From: Vibrio hepatarius
GTDB taxonomy: Bacteria > Pseudomonadota > Gammaproteobacteria > Enterobacterales > Vibrionaceae
Length of the DNA: 64,000 nucleotides
Direction of reading: 5' to 3'
Assembly (NCBI RefSeq): GCF_018860525.1
Contig: NZ_JAHKPM010000060.1
Coordinates: 62,001 to 126,000 of the forward strand
Shown here: piece by piece, positions 34,674-45,026 of the stretch
Layout: each line of letters opens with the position of its first letter
How positions within the stretch are numbered: position 1 is the first letter of the stretch
Made by a program: the position numbers and the translations under genes
Notes under the pieces: generated by a model
Told to the model about the DNA's origin: nothing
The model's input: only the letters and a program-made list of their open reading frames with translations
Database searches by the model: none

Positions 34674-37244
34674 TTAGTTTGCTACTATGTTCAAGAGTTT
34701 ACCCGGTACGTAGATTACTTTACGAATGGTATTGTCTTGTGTGAATTTAGTAACATTCTCATCATTTAGAGCGAGCTTCTCGACTTCCTCTTTTGTGATG
34801 TCTGCGGGTACAGTTAATTTACCGCGCAGTTTACCATTGACCTGAACAATAATTAATTTTTCATCTTCAACTAATGCACTTTCATCGTGAATTGGCCATG
34901 TTGCACCATCGATATCAGATCCACCAAGAGCCGCCCATAGTTCGAATGAAATATGTGGAGTAATTGGGTAAAGCATTGTGACAACTGCTTTTAGTGCCTC
35001 AGCAAGAATCGCACGATCTTGAGTCGATTCTTGAGGTGCTTTTGCTAGCTTGTTCATTAGTTCCATGATAGCGGCAATTGCTGTGTTGAATGTTTGGCGG
35101 CGAGCAATATCGTCAGTGACTTTGGCAATAGTCTTGTGAACATCGCGCCGCAATGCTTTCTGGTCGCCAGATAAAGTGGCAGTATCAACAGCAGCAGCAG
35201 AACCTTTTGCTGAATGCTCATTAACCAGCTTCCATACACGCTTTAGGAAGCGATTAGCACCTTCCACTCCAGATTCTTGCCACTCAAGGGTCATATCTGC
35301 TGGTGAAGCGAACATCATGAATAGGCGTACAGTATCAGCACCGTACTTATCTACCATCTCTTGTGGATCAATACCGTTGTTCTTTGACTTTGACATTTTG
35401 ATCATGCCTGAGTGAGCAACATCACGACCTTGATTATCTTTTGCTGAAGTAATGCGCCCTTTTCCATCACGATCTACTGTTACATCTGCTGGGGTTACCC
35501 ACTCTTTGCCGCCTTTGTCATTTTCAAAGTAGAAGGCATCTGCCAGAACCATACCTTGGCAGAGTAGTTTCTTGAATGGTTCGTCAGATGTCACGTAACC
35601 TGCATCACGCAATAGCTTGTGGAAAAAGCGAGAGTAAAGCAGGTGCATACAAGCGTGTTCGATACCACCTACGTACTGATCTACTGGTAACCAATAGTTG
35701 GCTTTTTCAGGGTCTAGAATATCATCTGCTTGAGGTGAACAGTAACGAGCATAATACCAAGATGATTCCATGAAGGTATCGAAGGTATCCGTTTCACGTA
35801 GAGCAGGTTCACCGTTATATGTTGTCTTGGCCCATTCTTTATCAGCTTTAATAGGACTGGTTACACCATCCATGACTACATCTTCTGGCAGAATCACCGG
35901 TAGTTGATCAGCTGGTACTGGGTGAACTTCACCATCTTCAGTGGTCACCATCGGAATTGGAGCACCCCAATAACGTTGACGAGATACACCCCAGTCACGA
36001 AGGCGGAAGTTAACGGTTTTATGACCTTTACCTTCTGCTTCGAGTTTTTCTGCGATGGCATTGAAGGCAGCTTGGAATTCAAGGCCATCGAATTCACCTG
36101 AATCAAACAAAATACCCTTTTCAGTGTATGCTTCTTCAGAGATATCTAGTTCGCCAGCAACGGGCTTGATTACTGGCACTATGTCTAGACCGTATTTAGT
36201 CGCGAACTCATAGTCACGTTGATCGTGAGCAGGAACTGCCATTACAGCGCCTGTACCATAGTCCATTAAAACAAAGTTAGCGACGTAAATTGGGACTTCT
36301 CGACCATTTAATGGATGAATAGCAGTCAGGCCTGTCGCCATTCCTTTTTTCTCCATTGTGGCAAGTTCAGCTTCTGCAACCTTATTATTTTTACACTCAT
36401 CAATAAATGCAGACAGCGCTGGATTATTTTTCGCAGCAGTCGTGGCAAGAGGATGACCAGCGGCAATACCGACATACGTAACCCCCATCAGTGTATCAGG
36501 GCGAGTGGTATAGACTTCTAATTCTTGCAGACCTTTTACTTCAAACTTTAGTTCAACCCCTTCAGAGCGACCGATCCAATTACGTTGCATGGTTTTGACC
36601 ATTTCAGGCCAGCCATCTAGGTTATCTAGTTCGTCTAAAAGTTCTTGTGCGTATTCAGTGATTTTAATAAACCACTGGGGAATTTCTTTTTGTTCTACTG
36701 GAGTATCACAGCGCCAGCAGCAACCATCCTCCACTTGTTCGTTGGCGAGAACGGTTTGATCGTTAGGACACCAGTTGACAGAAGAAGTTTTCTTATAAAC
36801 TAAGCCTTTACTATATAGCTTTGTAAAAAATTCTTGTTCCCAGCGATAATACTCAGGTGTGCATGTTGCAAACTCACGGTTCCAGTCATAACCAAAACCA
36901 AGTAACTTCAGCTGGTTCTTCATGTACTCAATATTTTCATAAGTCCAAGGTGCAGGCGCAGTATTATTCTTTACTGCTGCATTTTCTGCTGGAAGACCGA
37001 ATGCATCCCAACCTATGGGTTGCATGACATTTTTGCCCTGCAAGCGTTGAAAGCGAGAGACAACATCACCGATAGTGTAGTTCCGTACGTGACCCATGTG
37101 CAGTCGACCACTTGGGTAGGGGAACATAGAGAGACAGTAGAATTTTTCTTTGTTTGGGTTTTCACTTACAACAAAGGTTTTGTTGTCATCCCAGTGTTTT
37201 TGAACTTTTTGTTCAATATCTTGTGGGTTGTATTGCTCTTGCAT
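34674..37244 (-). CDS. leuS: Leucyl-tRNA synthetase
   Basis: Class I synthetase, 856 residues, family size. HIGH motif PYPSGRLHMGHVRNYTIGD near residue 50, zinc/editing region with TTRPDTLMGVTYVGIA (CP1 editing domain), KMSKS in GMIKMSKSKNNGIDP, anticodon and C-terminal domains after about 660. Divergent from ybeL; first gene before lptE and holA. Confidence 0.98.
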   Translation of the reverse strand: MQEQYNPQDIEQKVQKHWDDNKTFVVSENPNKEKFYCLSMFPYPSGRLHMGHVRNYTIGDVVSRFQRLQGKNVMQPIGWDAFGLPAENAAVKNNTAPAPWTYENIEYMKNQLKLLGFGYDWNREFATCTPEYYRWEQEFFTKLYSKGLVYKKTSSVNWCPNDQTVLANEQVEDGCCWRCDTPVEQKEIPQWFIKITEYAQELLDELDNLDGWPEMVKTMQRNWIGRSEGVELKFEVKGLQELEVYTTRPDTLMGVTYVGIAAGHPLATTAAKNNPALSAFIDECKNNKVAEAELATMEKKGMATGLTAIHPLNGREVPIYVANFVLMDYGTGAVMAVPAHDQRDYEFATKYGLDIVPVIKPVAGELDISEEAYTEKGILFDSGEFDGLEFQAAFNAIAEKLEAEGKGHKTVNFRLRDWGVSRQRYWGAPIPMVTTEDGEVHPVPADQLPVILPEDVVMDGVTSPIKADKEWAKTTYNGEPALRETDTFDTFMESSWYYARYCSPQADDILDPEKANYWLPVDQYVGGIEHACMHLLYSRFFHKLLRDAGYVTSDEPFKKLLCQGMVLADAFYFENDKGGKEWVTPADVTVDRDGKGRITSAKDNQGRDVAHSGMIKMSKSKNNGIDPQEMVDKYGADTVRLFMMFASPADMTLEWQESGVEGANRFLKRVWKLVNEHSAKGSAAAVDTATLSGDQKALRRDVHKTIAKVTDDIARRQTFNTAIAAIMELMNKLAKAPQESTQDRAILAEALKAVVTMLYPITPHISFELWAALGGSDIDGATWPIHDESALVEDEKLIIVQVNGKLRGKLTVPADITKEEVEKLALNDENVTKFTQDNTIRKVIYVPGKLLNIVAN

Positions 37245-37373
37245 CGATGATATCCGGTTATCTTGGAAATTGTGAGTTCAGTTAGAACAGACATAAATAG
37301 ATCGTCATAGAATACCTAAAGGAGAGGAGTACAACAATAGCTTACTCAGTTCAATTGTTCGAAGGAGGCGACT

Positions 37374-37844
37374 ATGTCTAAAAGCAAATTGGGTTATGAG
37401 GAAATGTTTGAGGATGTGGTTGAAGTACTTAAGCACAGCCCAGATGAAATTAATCGCGTTCTGGTAACCTCAGAAAAATTAGTTGAAGCGGCAAATGATT
37501 TGACTAAAGATGAACTCGCTTTGGTCTCTGCATATGTAAAATCAGATTTAAAGGAGTTTTCTGAAAGTTTTGAAGAGTCAAAAGGGGGGCCATTTTACTT
37601 AATGGTTGAAGATTCAATATGGCAGGGTTTACTAGAGATTACTGATCGAACAAAAGTGGAATGGGTCGAGTTGTTTGATGATCTTGAACATCAAGGCTTA
37701 TATCAGGTTGGAGAGGTGATTGGTTTAGGTATTTTAGTTTGTGATGAGTGTGGGCATAAGATTCAATATAATCATCCTACAGTTGTTATCCCATGTATTA
37801 AATGTGGTTGCAAGGGCTTTAGCCGTAAAGCGCTGAGGCCATAA
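37374..37844 (+). CDS. ybeL: Zinc-ribbon protein YbeL (DUF1451)
   Basis: 156 residues. An acidic helical N-terminal two-thirds (VEVLKHSPDEINRVLVTSEK, LVSAYVKSDLKEFSESFEES) is followed by a zinc ribbon LVCDECGHKIQYN...CIKCGCKGF. Cytoplasmic; function unknown. GGAGG precedes the ATG by 7 nt. Divergent from leuS, the same place as in E. coli. Confidence 0.9.
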   Translation: MSKSKLGYEEMFEDVVEVLKHSPDEINRVLVTSEKLVEAANDLTKDELALVSAYVKSDLKEFSESFEESKGGPFYLMVEDSIWQGLLEITDRTKVEWVELFDDLEHQGLYQVGEVIGLGILVCDECGHKIQYNHPTVVIPCIKCGCKGFSRKALRP

Positions 37845-37903
37845 TTTGTTCATATACTTCAATTGGTGAAGGGCTATGTAGCTTCCTAGCCCTTTTATTC
37901 CAT

Positions 37904-39412
37904 TTAGTCTTTCAGTCGCCAACCTATAACTAAGCTAAATAATACCCAGATATAAAGTGGCCATGTGCCAAACTTATGAAAGGGAGTTTGGCCACTTGTA
38001 GATGTGACTTGAGTGCGAAGGACGCCAGTTTCAAATTGAGGAAGCTGAGCAATGATTTTTCCACGATAATCGGTAACAGCAGTAACTCCGTTATTTGTTG
38101 AGCGGATGACTGGTTTACCCAGCTCCATGGCGCGCATACGGGCAATCTCCATATGCTGGAGTGGGCCAATGGATTTACCAAACCATGCGTCATTTGACAG
38201 TGTGAGGATAAAATCAGTATCTGGTGTTACATTTCGGCGAACTTGCTCGTTAAATATAATTTCATAGCAGAGTGCAGATGCTATATGCCTTCCATTTGCT
38301 ATTATGTTAGTTTGAATAAAGTCCCCACGGGTAAAGGATGACATGGGGAGATTAAAAAGAGGGGCTAAGGGCCTTAAAATATCTTCAAACGGCACGAACT
38401 CACCAAACGGTAGTAGATGATGTTTGTGGTATCGCATACTCATATCTAGGCGATAATCGCCATAAGTGGTTTTACCTAACGTAAGAATGCTATTAAAGAA
38501 CTTGTCATTTTTATCTTGATTGAGCACACCTGTAACAATTGCACTATCGTTCATTTTCCCTGCAGAATCGAGATTACTTAAATAGGAAGGGATTTCAAAT
38601 TCAAATGCTGGGATGGCTGCTTCGGGCCAGATGATGATATCAGCATCCCAATTTTCACGAGTAAGATCGGTATACTTCATAATGGTTGGCCAGCGCTGCT
38701 TAGGTAACCATTTTTTGGCTTGATCCACGTTTCCTTGAATTAGCGCAAGCTTTGTCGTGCTTTCTGGGTTTAGCGTAACCCAGTGAGTGGATTGTAAGCC
38801 GAAGCCAGTACATAATACGGTTAATGGAATAAGCAAGTGCATCCATTGTTTTTTCATTATGGCATAGGCGATTGATCCTGCTGAAAGGATCAAAAGCAGA
38901 GTAATGAGTTCGACTCCGCCTATTGGTGCAAAGTTAACTAATGGCCCCTCAATTTGGCTATAACCAAGCCATAACCAGGGGAATCCAGTCATAACCCAAC
39001 CTCTTAGCCAATCACAGCATAGCCAGATGGCTGGGGCCGCCATAAGAAAGCGTATGCGATTATTTTGCCTAAAGTAACGGTTTAGAACCCAAGCGAAAAG
39101 TCCAGAATAAATAGCCAGATACCCTATCAATAAAGACATAAGGAAAAGACTGGCAATTTTGGGCATGCCACCGAATTTATCAATACTAATATGTACCCAG
39201 CTTATCCCTGTGGCAAATTGACCGATTCCCCAAGCATAACCAATCCAAAGAGCAGATCTACTTGATTGATTGTGAATCAATATCATTAGCAGGGCAGGAC
39301 TAAGAATCGCAATTGGCCAAATCTGGTAGGGAGCAAAAGCAAGTGTGGTGAGAGCGCCAATAAAAACGGCCGCTAGCGGCCGTTTTAGGCGATGAAAAAG
39401 TTTTTTTATCAT
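37904..39412 (-). CDS. lnt: Apolipoprotein N-acyltransferase
   Basis: Adds the third acyl chain to lipoproteins at the periplasmic face of the inner membrane. 502 residues: six membrane helices in the first 200 and one at the C-terminus, around a nitrilase-like domain with IIWPEAAIPAFEFE (catalytic Glu), HKHHLLPFGEFVPFE (with the Lys region) and ASALCYEIIFNEQ (catalytic Cys). Starts 26 bases after corC; same operon as miaB-ybeZ-ybeY-corC. Confidence 0.97.
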   Translation of the reverse strand: MIKKLFHRLKRPLAAVFIGALTTLAFAPYQIWPIAILSPALLMILIHNQSSRSALWIGYAWGIGQFATGISWVHISIDKFGGMPKIASLFLMSLLIGYLAIYSGLFAWVLNRYFRQNNRIRFLMAAPAIWLCCDWLRGWVMTGFPWLWLGYSQIEGPLVNFAPIGGVELITLLLILSAGSIAYAIMKKQWMHLLIPLTVLCTGFGLQSTHWVTLNPESTTKLALIQGNVDQAKKWLPKQRWPTIMKYTDLTRENWDADIIIWPEAAIPAFEFEIPSYLSNLDSAGKMNDSAIVTGVLNQDKNDKFFNSILTLGKTTYGDYRLDMSMRYHKHHLLPFGEFVPFEDILRPLAPLFNLPMSSFTRGDFIQTNIIANGRHIASALCYEIIFNEQVRRNVTPDTDFILTLSNDAWFGKSIGPLQHMEIARMRAMELGKPVIRSTNNGVTAVTDYRGKIIAQLPQFETGVLRTQVTSTSGQTPFHKFGTWPLYIWVLFSLVIGWRLKD

Positions 39413-39438
39413 CGTAGTACTATCTAATAGAGTTCGCG

Positions 39439-40338
39439 TTACTCTTCAGCTGTTTCTGGAAGAGGCTCTTCGTCGGGAATCGTTACTTGTAATTGCAAGA
39501 CCCGACGGTTATCGGCAGAGGTAACTTTGAAGTTATACTTTTCAATTTCAACCACTTCTCCACGGGATGGTAAATGACCGAAAGCTGTCATCACTAAACC
39601 TCCCACGGTATCAACTTCTTCGTCACTAAATGAAGTATTGAAGGTTTCATTAAACTCTTCGATGGTTGTAAGCGCTTTGACGGCGTAGGTATGCTTACTC
39701 AACTTGCGAATATCAAGCTCTTCTTCATCGTCAAATTCGTCTTCGATATCGCCGACGATCTCTTCAAGAATATCCTCGATTGTAATAAGGCCAGAAACAC
39801 CACCGAATTCATCTACGACAATCGACATATGGTATCGTTCTTCTCGGAATTCTTTCAGTAAGCGGTCTACGCGCTTGCTTTCTGGGACCACTACGGCCGG
39901 GCGGATGACTTGTTCAATATCAAAAGGAGCACAGCCAGAGCCTAAGTATTTCAGTAAGTCCTTCGCCAATAGTATGCCTTCAACATGATCTTTGTCTTCA
40001 CTGATGACGGGGTAGCGGGAATGTTGTGCATCGGTAATTAAGTGAACCAAAGCATCAAGATCATCACTACGATCAACAGTAACCATTTGGGAGCGTGGGA
40101 TCATAATTTCACGCACCCGCATCTCGGCAATCTCCATAACGCCTTCGAGCATATCTCTGGTGTCATGGTCTATTAAGTCATTTTCTTCAGAGTCTCGAAA
40201 TACTTCTACAAGCTCTTGGCGGTCTTTAGGATCGCCTTGAAATAGTTGACCTATACGTTCGAAGAAGGACTTTCTACTCGGACCTTCAGATTTTTCTTTC
40301 TTACCTTCTGGGGAAGAAGGCGAATTGTCTTCGTTCAT
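39439..40338 (-). CDS. corC: CorC/YbeX-type CBS domain protein
   Basis: 299 residues, soluble: charged tail, two CBS domains (about 70-190, with MIPRSQMVTVDRSDDLDALV and DKDHVEGILLAKDLLKYLGS), and a CorC_HlyC FAD-like domain at the C-terminus (HTYAVKALTTIEEFNETFNT). Linked to cobalt/magnesium efflux and, in E. coli, to ribosome assembly together with YbeY. Lies before lnt, as in E. coli. Confidence 0.94.
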   Translation of the reverse strand: MNEDNSPSSPEGKKEKSEGPSRKSFFERIGQLFQGDPKDRQELVEVFRDSEENDLIDHDTRDMLEGVMEIAEMRVREIMIPRSQMVTVDRSDDLDALVHLITDAQHSRYPVISEDKDHVEGILLAKDLLKYLGSGCAPFDIEQVIRPAVVVPESKRVDRLLKEFREERYHMSIVVDEFGGVSGLITIEDILEEIVGDIEDEFDDEEELDIRKLSKHTYAVKALTTIEEFNETFNTSFSDEEVDTVGGLVMTAFGHLPSRGEVVEIEKYNFKVTSADNRRVLQLQVTIPDEEPLPETAEE

Positions 40339-40447
40339 TATTTTTCATTTAGGTAACGCTATCAGATGTGTGATAGCACACATTAGTAGAACCAAATCTT
40401 AAAAGGTATTAAATTCAATATCTTATCTCACTACCTTTATTTGGATA

Positions 40448-40912
40448 CTACTCTTTTTCTGCAATATACGGGTCATCAAACCCCATAGATTGCATTATTT
40501 CAGTCTCGAGAGATTCCATTTCTTCAGCATCTTTATCCTCGATATGATCATAACCTAGCAGATGCAGGCTGCCATGTACAACCATATGGGCCCAGTGTGC
40601 CATCAAGGGTTTGGATTGTTCCTCTGCTTCTTGCTCGACAACTTGTTTGCAAATAATGAGATCGCCAAGAAGATCCATTTCTATTTCTATTGGGACTTCA
40701 AAGGGAAAAGACAACACATTTGTAGGCTTGTCTTTGCCACGATATTCATGGTTCAGTTGATGACTCTCGTATTCATCAACAATCCTCACTGTTACTTCAG
40801 CCTGTGGTTGAAACTTTTCTACCGCTGATGTTAACCAAAGATGGATATCTTCAAAGCTGGGTAAACCTGTTTCTTCTTTGACTGCTAACTGAAGATCAAG
40901 TTCGATACTCAT
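40448..40912 (-). CDS. ybeY: Endoribonuclease YbeY
   Basis: 154 residues. Zinc motif HGSLHLLGYDHIEDKDAEEM fits HxxxHxxxxxH, and NVLSFPFEVPIE is conserved. Acts in 16S rRNA maturation and ribosome quality control. The ATG overlaps the ybeZ stop by four bases (ATGA), indicating coupling. Confidence 0.96.
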   Translation of the reverse strand: MSIELDLQLAVKEETGLPSFEDIHLWLTSAVEKFQPQAEVTVRIVDEYESHQLNHEYRGKDKPTNVLSFPFEVPIEIEMDLLGDLIICKQVVEQEAEEQSKPLMAHWAHMVVHGSLHLLGYDHIEDKDAEEMESLETEIMQSMGFDDPYIAEKE

Positions 40913-42006
40913 GATGGTTTTATCTCTGAAGTTGGCGTTGGTTGAGATGATATGGTGTTCTGAGCCCTAGTATCATGTTCTTCACGGCGACGTTTTTCGT
41001 ATTCTTTACGTTCTTTTTGATCTTGTGTTTCCCATTTTTCATAAGCGTTAACAATACGAGCAACAACTGGGTGACGAACTACATCGTCCGACTGAAAAAA
41101 ATTAAAGCTGATTTCGTCGACTTCATTGAGTACTTCAATAGCATGGCGTAGCCCAGATTTAGCACCACGTGGCAGGTCGATTTGTGTTACATCGCCCGTA
41201 ATAACGGCTCTAGAGTTAAAACCGATACGAGTAAGGAACATTTTCATTTGTTCGACAGTGGTATTTTGACTTTCATCTAAAATAATAAAAGCATCGTTAA
41301 GTGTCCGACCCCGCATGTAAGCCAGAGGGGCGACTTCAATGACATTACGTTCAATCAGCTTTTCGACTTTTTCAAAGCCAAGCATTTCAAATAAGGCATC
41401 ATACAGAGGACGTAGGTACGGGTCGACTTTCTGGCTCAAATCTCCCGGCAGGAAGCCAAGCTTTTCACCGGCCTCAACGGCAGGACGCGTTAGCAAAATA
41501 CGGCGAATTTCCTGACGTTCTAATGCATCGACTGCGGCAGCTACAGCTAGATAAGTTTTACCTGTGCCAGCAGGGCCGATTCCAAAAGAAATATCATGGG
41601 TCACCATATTAACCAAGTACTGAGCTTGATTTGGAGTACGAGGCTTAATGACCCCTTTTTTGGTTTTGATAATGACTTCTTTTCCATACTCATTATTGGG
41701 TTGAGCATCTTGTTCAAGAACTCCAGATTCTTTGATAGCAAGGTGAATCTGATCTGGCTCTATATCCGGGAAATTACCATGCACAGGACTTGTGTCGACG
41801 TAAAGTGTTTTGATGATTTCTAAAGCAGCAGCAGAAGTATGGGGTTTACCGACGATAGTGAAAAAATTACCACGGTAGCTAATCTCGACACCTAAACGGC
41901 GTTCTAAGTGTTTGATATTGTCATCGAAAGGGCCGCAAAGGTTTGCAAGGCGGCGGTTATCTGAAGGTTCTAGATTGATTTCTAGAGTTACAATTTTATT
42001 GCTCAA
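40909..42006 (-). CDS. ybeZ: PhoH-like ATPase YbeZ
   Basis: 365 residues. N-terminal KH-like region, then a P-loop ATPase with GPAGTGKTYLAVAAA (Walker A), FIILDESQNTTVEQ (Walker B) and ITGDVTQIDLPRG. The C-terminus is charged and Ser/Thr-rich. YbeZ binds YbeY and likely acts in rRNA processing. Second gene after miaB. Confidence 0.95.
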   Translation of the reverse strand: MSNKIVTLEINLEPSDNRRLANLCGPFDDNIKHLERRLGVEISYRGNFFTIVGKPHTSAAALEIIKTLYVDTSPVHGNFPDIEPDQIHLAIKESGVLEQDAQPNNEYGKEVIIKTKKGVIKPRTPNQAQYLVNMVTHDISFGIGPAGTGKTYLAVAAAVDALERQEIRRILLTRPAVEAGEKLGFLPGDLSQKVDPYLRPLYDALFEMLGFEKVEKLIERNVIEVAPLAYMRGRTLNDAFIILDESQNTTVEQMKMFLTRIGFNSRAVITGDVTQIDLPRGAKSGLRHAIEVLNEVDEISFNFFQSDDVVRHPVVARIVNAYEKWETQDQKERKEYEKRRREEHDTRAQNTISSQPTPTSEIKPS

Positions 42007-42111
42007 AGTTGCCTCACATTATTGGCCATACTGAGAGCCCGATTTCGACCGGGCCCTAATGGCTTTGTATACCTCTATCTAAGATGGTCACTTAAACGAG
42101 TATTTTCAAGC

Positions 42112-43536
42112 TTAAGGAGTAAAGGTTATTACTCCGAGTTCATCTTCGCGTTTTGTTTTCGCCATCATTTGAGTTGGAGAAATGACGGTCCTAAGATCCA
42201 TGTCTTTCTCAGTGCGAATAATGTCGCCGCGTAATGAATTAGCGAAGACATCAGTAATCTTTACATCAACAAATTGACCGATTAGATCAGCATTCCCTTC
42301 AAAATTGACAACACGGTTATTTTCTGTTCGTGCACGAAGCTCCATTAAATTCTTTTTTGAAGGCCCTTCAACAAGTACTCGTTGTTCTGTATCAAGCATC
42401 AGCCGAGAATAACGCATTGCTTGTGCGTTGATGGTTTGTTGCAATTCGTACAGGCGATCTTTCTTTTCCTGATCCGATAAGTCACATGGGTAATCGGCCG
42501 CAGGTGTTCCAGGGCGAGGAGAAAAAATGAAACTAAAGCTCATATCAAAATCGACATCTTTAATCAGCTTCATTGTGGCTTGGTGGTCCATACTGGATTC
42601 ACCAGGGAAGCCGACAATAAAATCCGAACTGATCTGAATATCTGGGCGAGCTTTACGTAGCTTACGAATAATCGATTTATATTCGATACCTGTATGTGGA
42701 CGTTTCATCATCGTTAAAATACGATCACTACCACTTTGGACTGGAAGGTGCAAGAAGCTAACAAGCTCAGGTGTATCCTCGTATACAGCGATGATATCAT
42801 CCGTAAATTCAAGCGGGTGGCTTGTGGTAAAGCGTATTCTATCAATACCGTCAATGGAGGCAACAAGGCGAAGCAGTTCGGCGAAACTACAGATATCCCC
42901 TTCGTGAGTTGAACCGCGATAGGCATTAACGTTTTGGCCGAGTAGGTTAACTTCTCTTACGCCTTGGTCTGCTAATTGTGCAATTTCAAACAGTACATCA
43001 TCGAGTGGGCGACTAACTTCCTCACCTCGAGTATAAGGGACGACACAATAAGTACAGTATTTGGAGCATCCTTCCATAATAGAGACGAATGCGGTTGCCC
43101 CTTCAGCCTTAGGCTCTGGTAAACGATCAAACTTTTCAATTTCAGGAAATGAGATATCCATAACTGGTGCATCGTCATTTTGCGACTGTTTGATCATTTC
43201 TGGCAAACGATGCAAGGTTTGAGGGCCAAAGATAACGTCAACAAATGGAGCACGTTCACGAATATGATCACCTTCTTGAGTGGCGACGCATCCACCGACA
43301 CCAATGACGACCCCTTGCTTTTTATCTTTTAGGTTTTTCCAACGACCGAGTTGATGGAATACCTTCTCTTGGGCTTTTTCGCGGATGGAGCAGGTATTGA
43401 GGAGTAATACATCTGCTTCTTCTGGTTCTTCTGTTAGCTCGTAGCCATTTGTTGCATTCAGTAGATCGGCCATTTTGGATGAATCATATTCGTTCATCTG
43501 GCAGCCCCAGGTTTTAATTAGCAGTTTTTTACTCAT
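42112..43536 (-). CDS. miaB: tRNA-2-methylthio-N6-dimethylallyladenosine synthase
   Basis: Methylthiotransferase modifying A37 of tRNAs reading UNN codons. 474 residues. N-terminal UPF0004 domain with three cluster cysteines (TWGCQMNEYD, NTCSIREKAQ, GGCVATQ), radical SAM CSKYCTYC in EGCSKYCTYCVVPYTRGEE, and a C-terminal TRAM domain. First gene of the miaB-lnt operon. It can act on the tRNA-Tyr made in this window. Confidence 0.98.
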   Translation of the reverse strand: MSKKLLIKTWGCQMNEYDSSKMADLLNATNGYELTEEPEEADVLLLNTCSIREKAQEKVFHQLGRWKNLKDKKQGVVIGVGGCVATQEGDHIRERAPFVDVIFGPQTLHRLPEMIKQSQNDDAPVMDISFPEIEKFDRLPEPKAEGATAFVSIMEGCSKYCTYCVVPYTRGEEVSRPLDDVLFEIAQLADQGVREVNLLGQNVNAYRGSTHEGDICSFAELLRLVASIDGIDRIRFTTSHPLEFTDDIIAVYEDTPELVSFLHLPVQSGSDRILTMMKRPHTGIEYKSIIRKLRKARPDIQISSDFIVGFPGESSMDHQATMKLIKDVDFDMSFSFIFSPRPGTPAADYPCDLSDQEKKDRLYELQQTINAQAMRYSRLMLDTEQRVLVEGPSKKNLMELRARTENNRVVNFEGNADLIGQFVDVKITDVFANSLRGDIIRTEKDMDLRTVISPTQMMAKTKREDELGVITFTP

Positions 43537-43809
43537 GTTGTTCGCTCGATCGTTAGTTTAAATTAAGGGAGCAAATCGCCCAGTGTGAAACAGTGTCGCC
43601 ATTTTAATTGATTGGCTATATTTTAGCCTGTTTGTTGGCGTTAAGCGGCGTATTGTACTGCTTTCAGTACCTACTGACTAGGGGCTTAAATAAAATCATT
43701 TTCTGACCATATCTAGTAGAAAGTAGACCATATAGTGGATGAGGTTTTTAGTTACATTTTTGGCAGTGAAAAAGTACAATAAAGTATCCTACTAATTAAA
43801 GTGCGAAAA

Positions 43810-44964
43810 ATGACCAAGTTTGATGTTGCCGTTATTGGCGGAGGAATGGTTGGTGCCGCCGTGGCTGTCGGGTTTGCAAAGCAAGGCAGAAGTGTTGTTG
43901 TTGTTGAAGGTAGTGCGCCTGAGCCTTTTATGTCTGATCAGCCGATGGATATTAGAGTTTCAGCTATTTCACATCATTCGGTGTCCATTCTCGATAAGCT
44001 AGGCGCATGGCAAAGTATTTCAGAGACGCGAGTATGTCCTTATCGTCGTTTGGAAACTTGGGAGAATCCACATTGTCGCACCCGATTCCATTCTGATTCA
44101 TTGGGAATCGACCAACTCGGCTACATTGTTGAAAATCGTCTAATACAACTTGCCTTGTGGGAGCAATTTGAATATTACTCCAATATTTCACTCCACTGCC
44201 CAGATAAATTAGCAGAGCTTGATTTTGGTCAACCTAGCGTCATTACCTTGTCGTCTGGACAAAAGCTGAATGCTGAATTAGTGGTTGGCGCAGATGGAGC
44301 CAACTCACGTGTTCGTTCATTAGCTGGTATTGGTGTTACGGCGTGGGATTATCGCCAACATTGCATGCTGATCAATGTTGAAACAAAGTTAGCTCAACAA
44401 GATATCACATGGCAGCAATTTACCCCATCTGGGCCTCGTTCATTTTTACCTTTATGTGGTCATCAAGGTTCATTAGTATGGTATGACTCACCTAGGCGTA
44501 TTAAACAGTTGTGCTCTATGACGAATGAGCAATTACGGCAAGAGATCTTAACTCATTTTCCGGAAGAATTAGGGGATATTCAAGTATTGCAGTTTGGTTC
44601 ATTTCCATTAACTAGGCGGCATGCTCAAACCTATTCTGGTGAAGCTTGTGTGTTAGTTGGAGATTCTGCTCATACGATCAACCCTCTCGCAGGCCAGGGC
44701 GTAAATATTGGGTTTAAAGATGTAGAGGCTTTACTTGAAGTGACTTCAGGGCAAGACTTGTTTTCGCAGCAAGTGTTGAAATCATACGAGCGTAAGCGTC
44801 GTCCGGATAATCTAGCGATGCAATCAGGCATGGATATTTTCTACAAAACCTTTAGCAATAATTTAGCACCTTTGAAGTTTGCTCGTAATGCGATTATGAA
44901 AATAGCGGATAACTCAGGCCCACTAAAAAAACAGGTTTTGAAGTATGCGTTGGGATTGAAGTAA
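43810..44964 (+). CDS. ubiF: FAD-dependent ubiquinone-biosynthesis hydroxylase (UbiF type)
   Basis: 384 residues. FAD-binding VAVIGGGMVGAAVAVGFAKQ, middle GADGANSRVR, and GDSAHTINPLAGQGVNIGFK define the UbiH/UbiF/VisC family. Best match by content and by its miaB-ubiF divergence, as in E. coli, is UbiF, which hydroxylates C6 (3-demethoxyubiquinol). Substrate assignment within the family is inference. ATG 43810 gives MTKFDVAV; a GTG 9 bases upstream is an alternative, and neither has a strong ribosome site. Confidence 0.88.
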   Translation: MTKFDVAVIGGGMVGAAVAVGFAKQGRSVVVVEGSAPEPFMSDQPMDIRVSAISHHSVSILDKLGAWQSISETRVCPYRRLETWENPHCRTRFHSDSLGIDQLGYIVENRLIQLALWEQFEYYSNISLHCPDKLAELDFGQPSVITLSSGQKLNAELVVGADGANSRVRSLAGIGVTAWDYRQHCMLINVETKLAQQDITWQQFTPSGPRSFLPLCGHQGSLVWYDSPRRIKQLCSMTNEQLRQEILTHFPEELGDIQVLQFGSFPLTRRHAQTYSGEACVLVGDSAHTINPLAGQGVNIGFKDVEALLEVTSGQDLFSQQVLKSYERKRRPDNLAMQSGMDIFYKTFSNNLAPLKFARNAIMKIADNSGPLKKQVLKYALGLK

Positions 44965-44979
44965 TTTACTTTGTTAATA

Positions 44980-45004
44980 AAAACGCAGCGAAGAGCTGCG
45001 TTTT
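44980..45004. terminator. Bidirectional terminator between ubiF and crr
   Basis: AAAACGCAGC (44980-44989) pairs with GCTGCGTTTT (44995-45004), loop 5 nt. Flanking A and T runs let it end both convergent transcripts. Confidence 0.9.
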
Positions 45005-45026
45005 AGGCGATATTGTTGATTTTTGG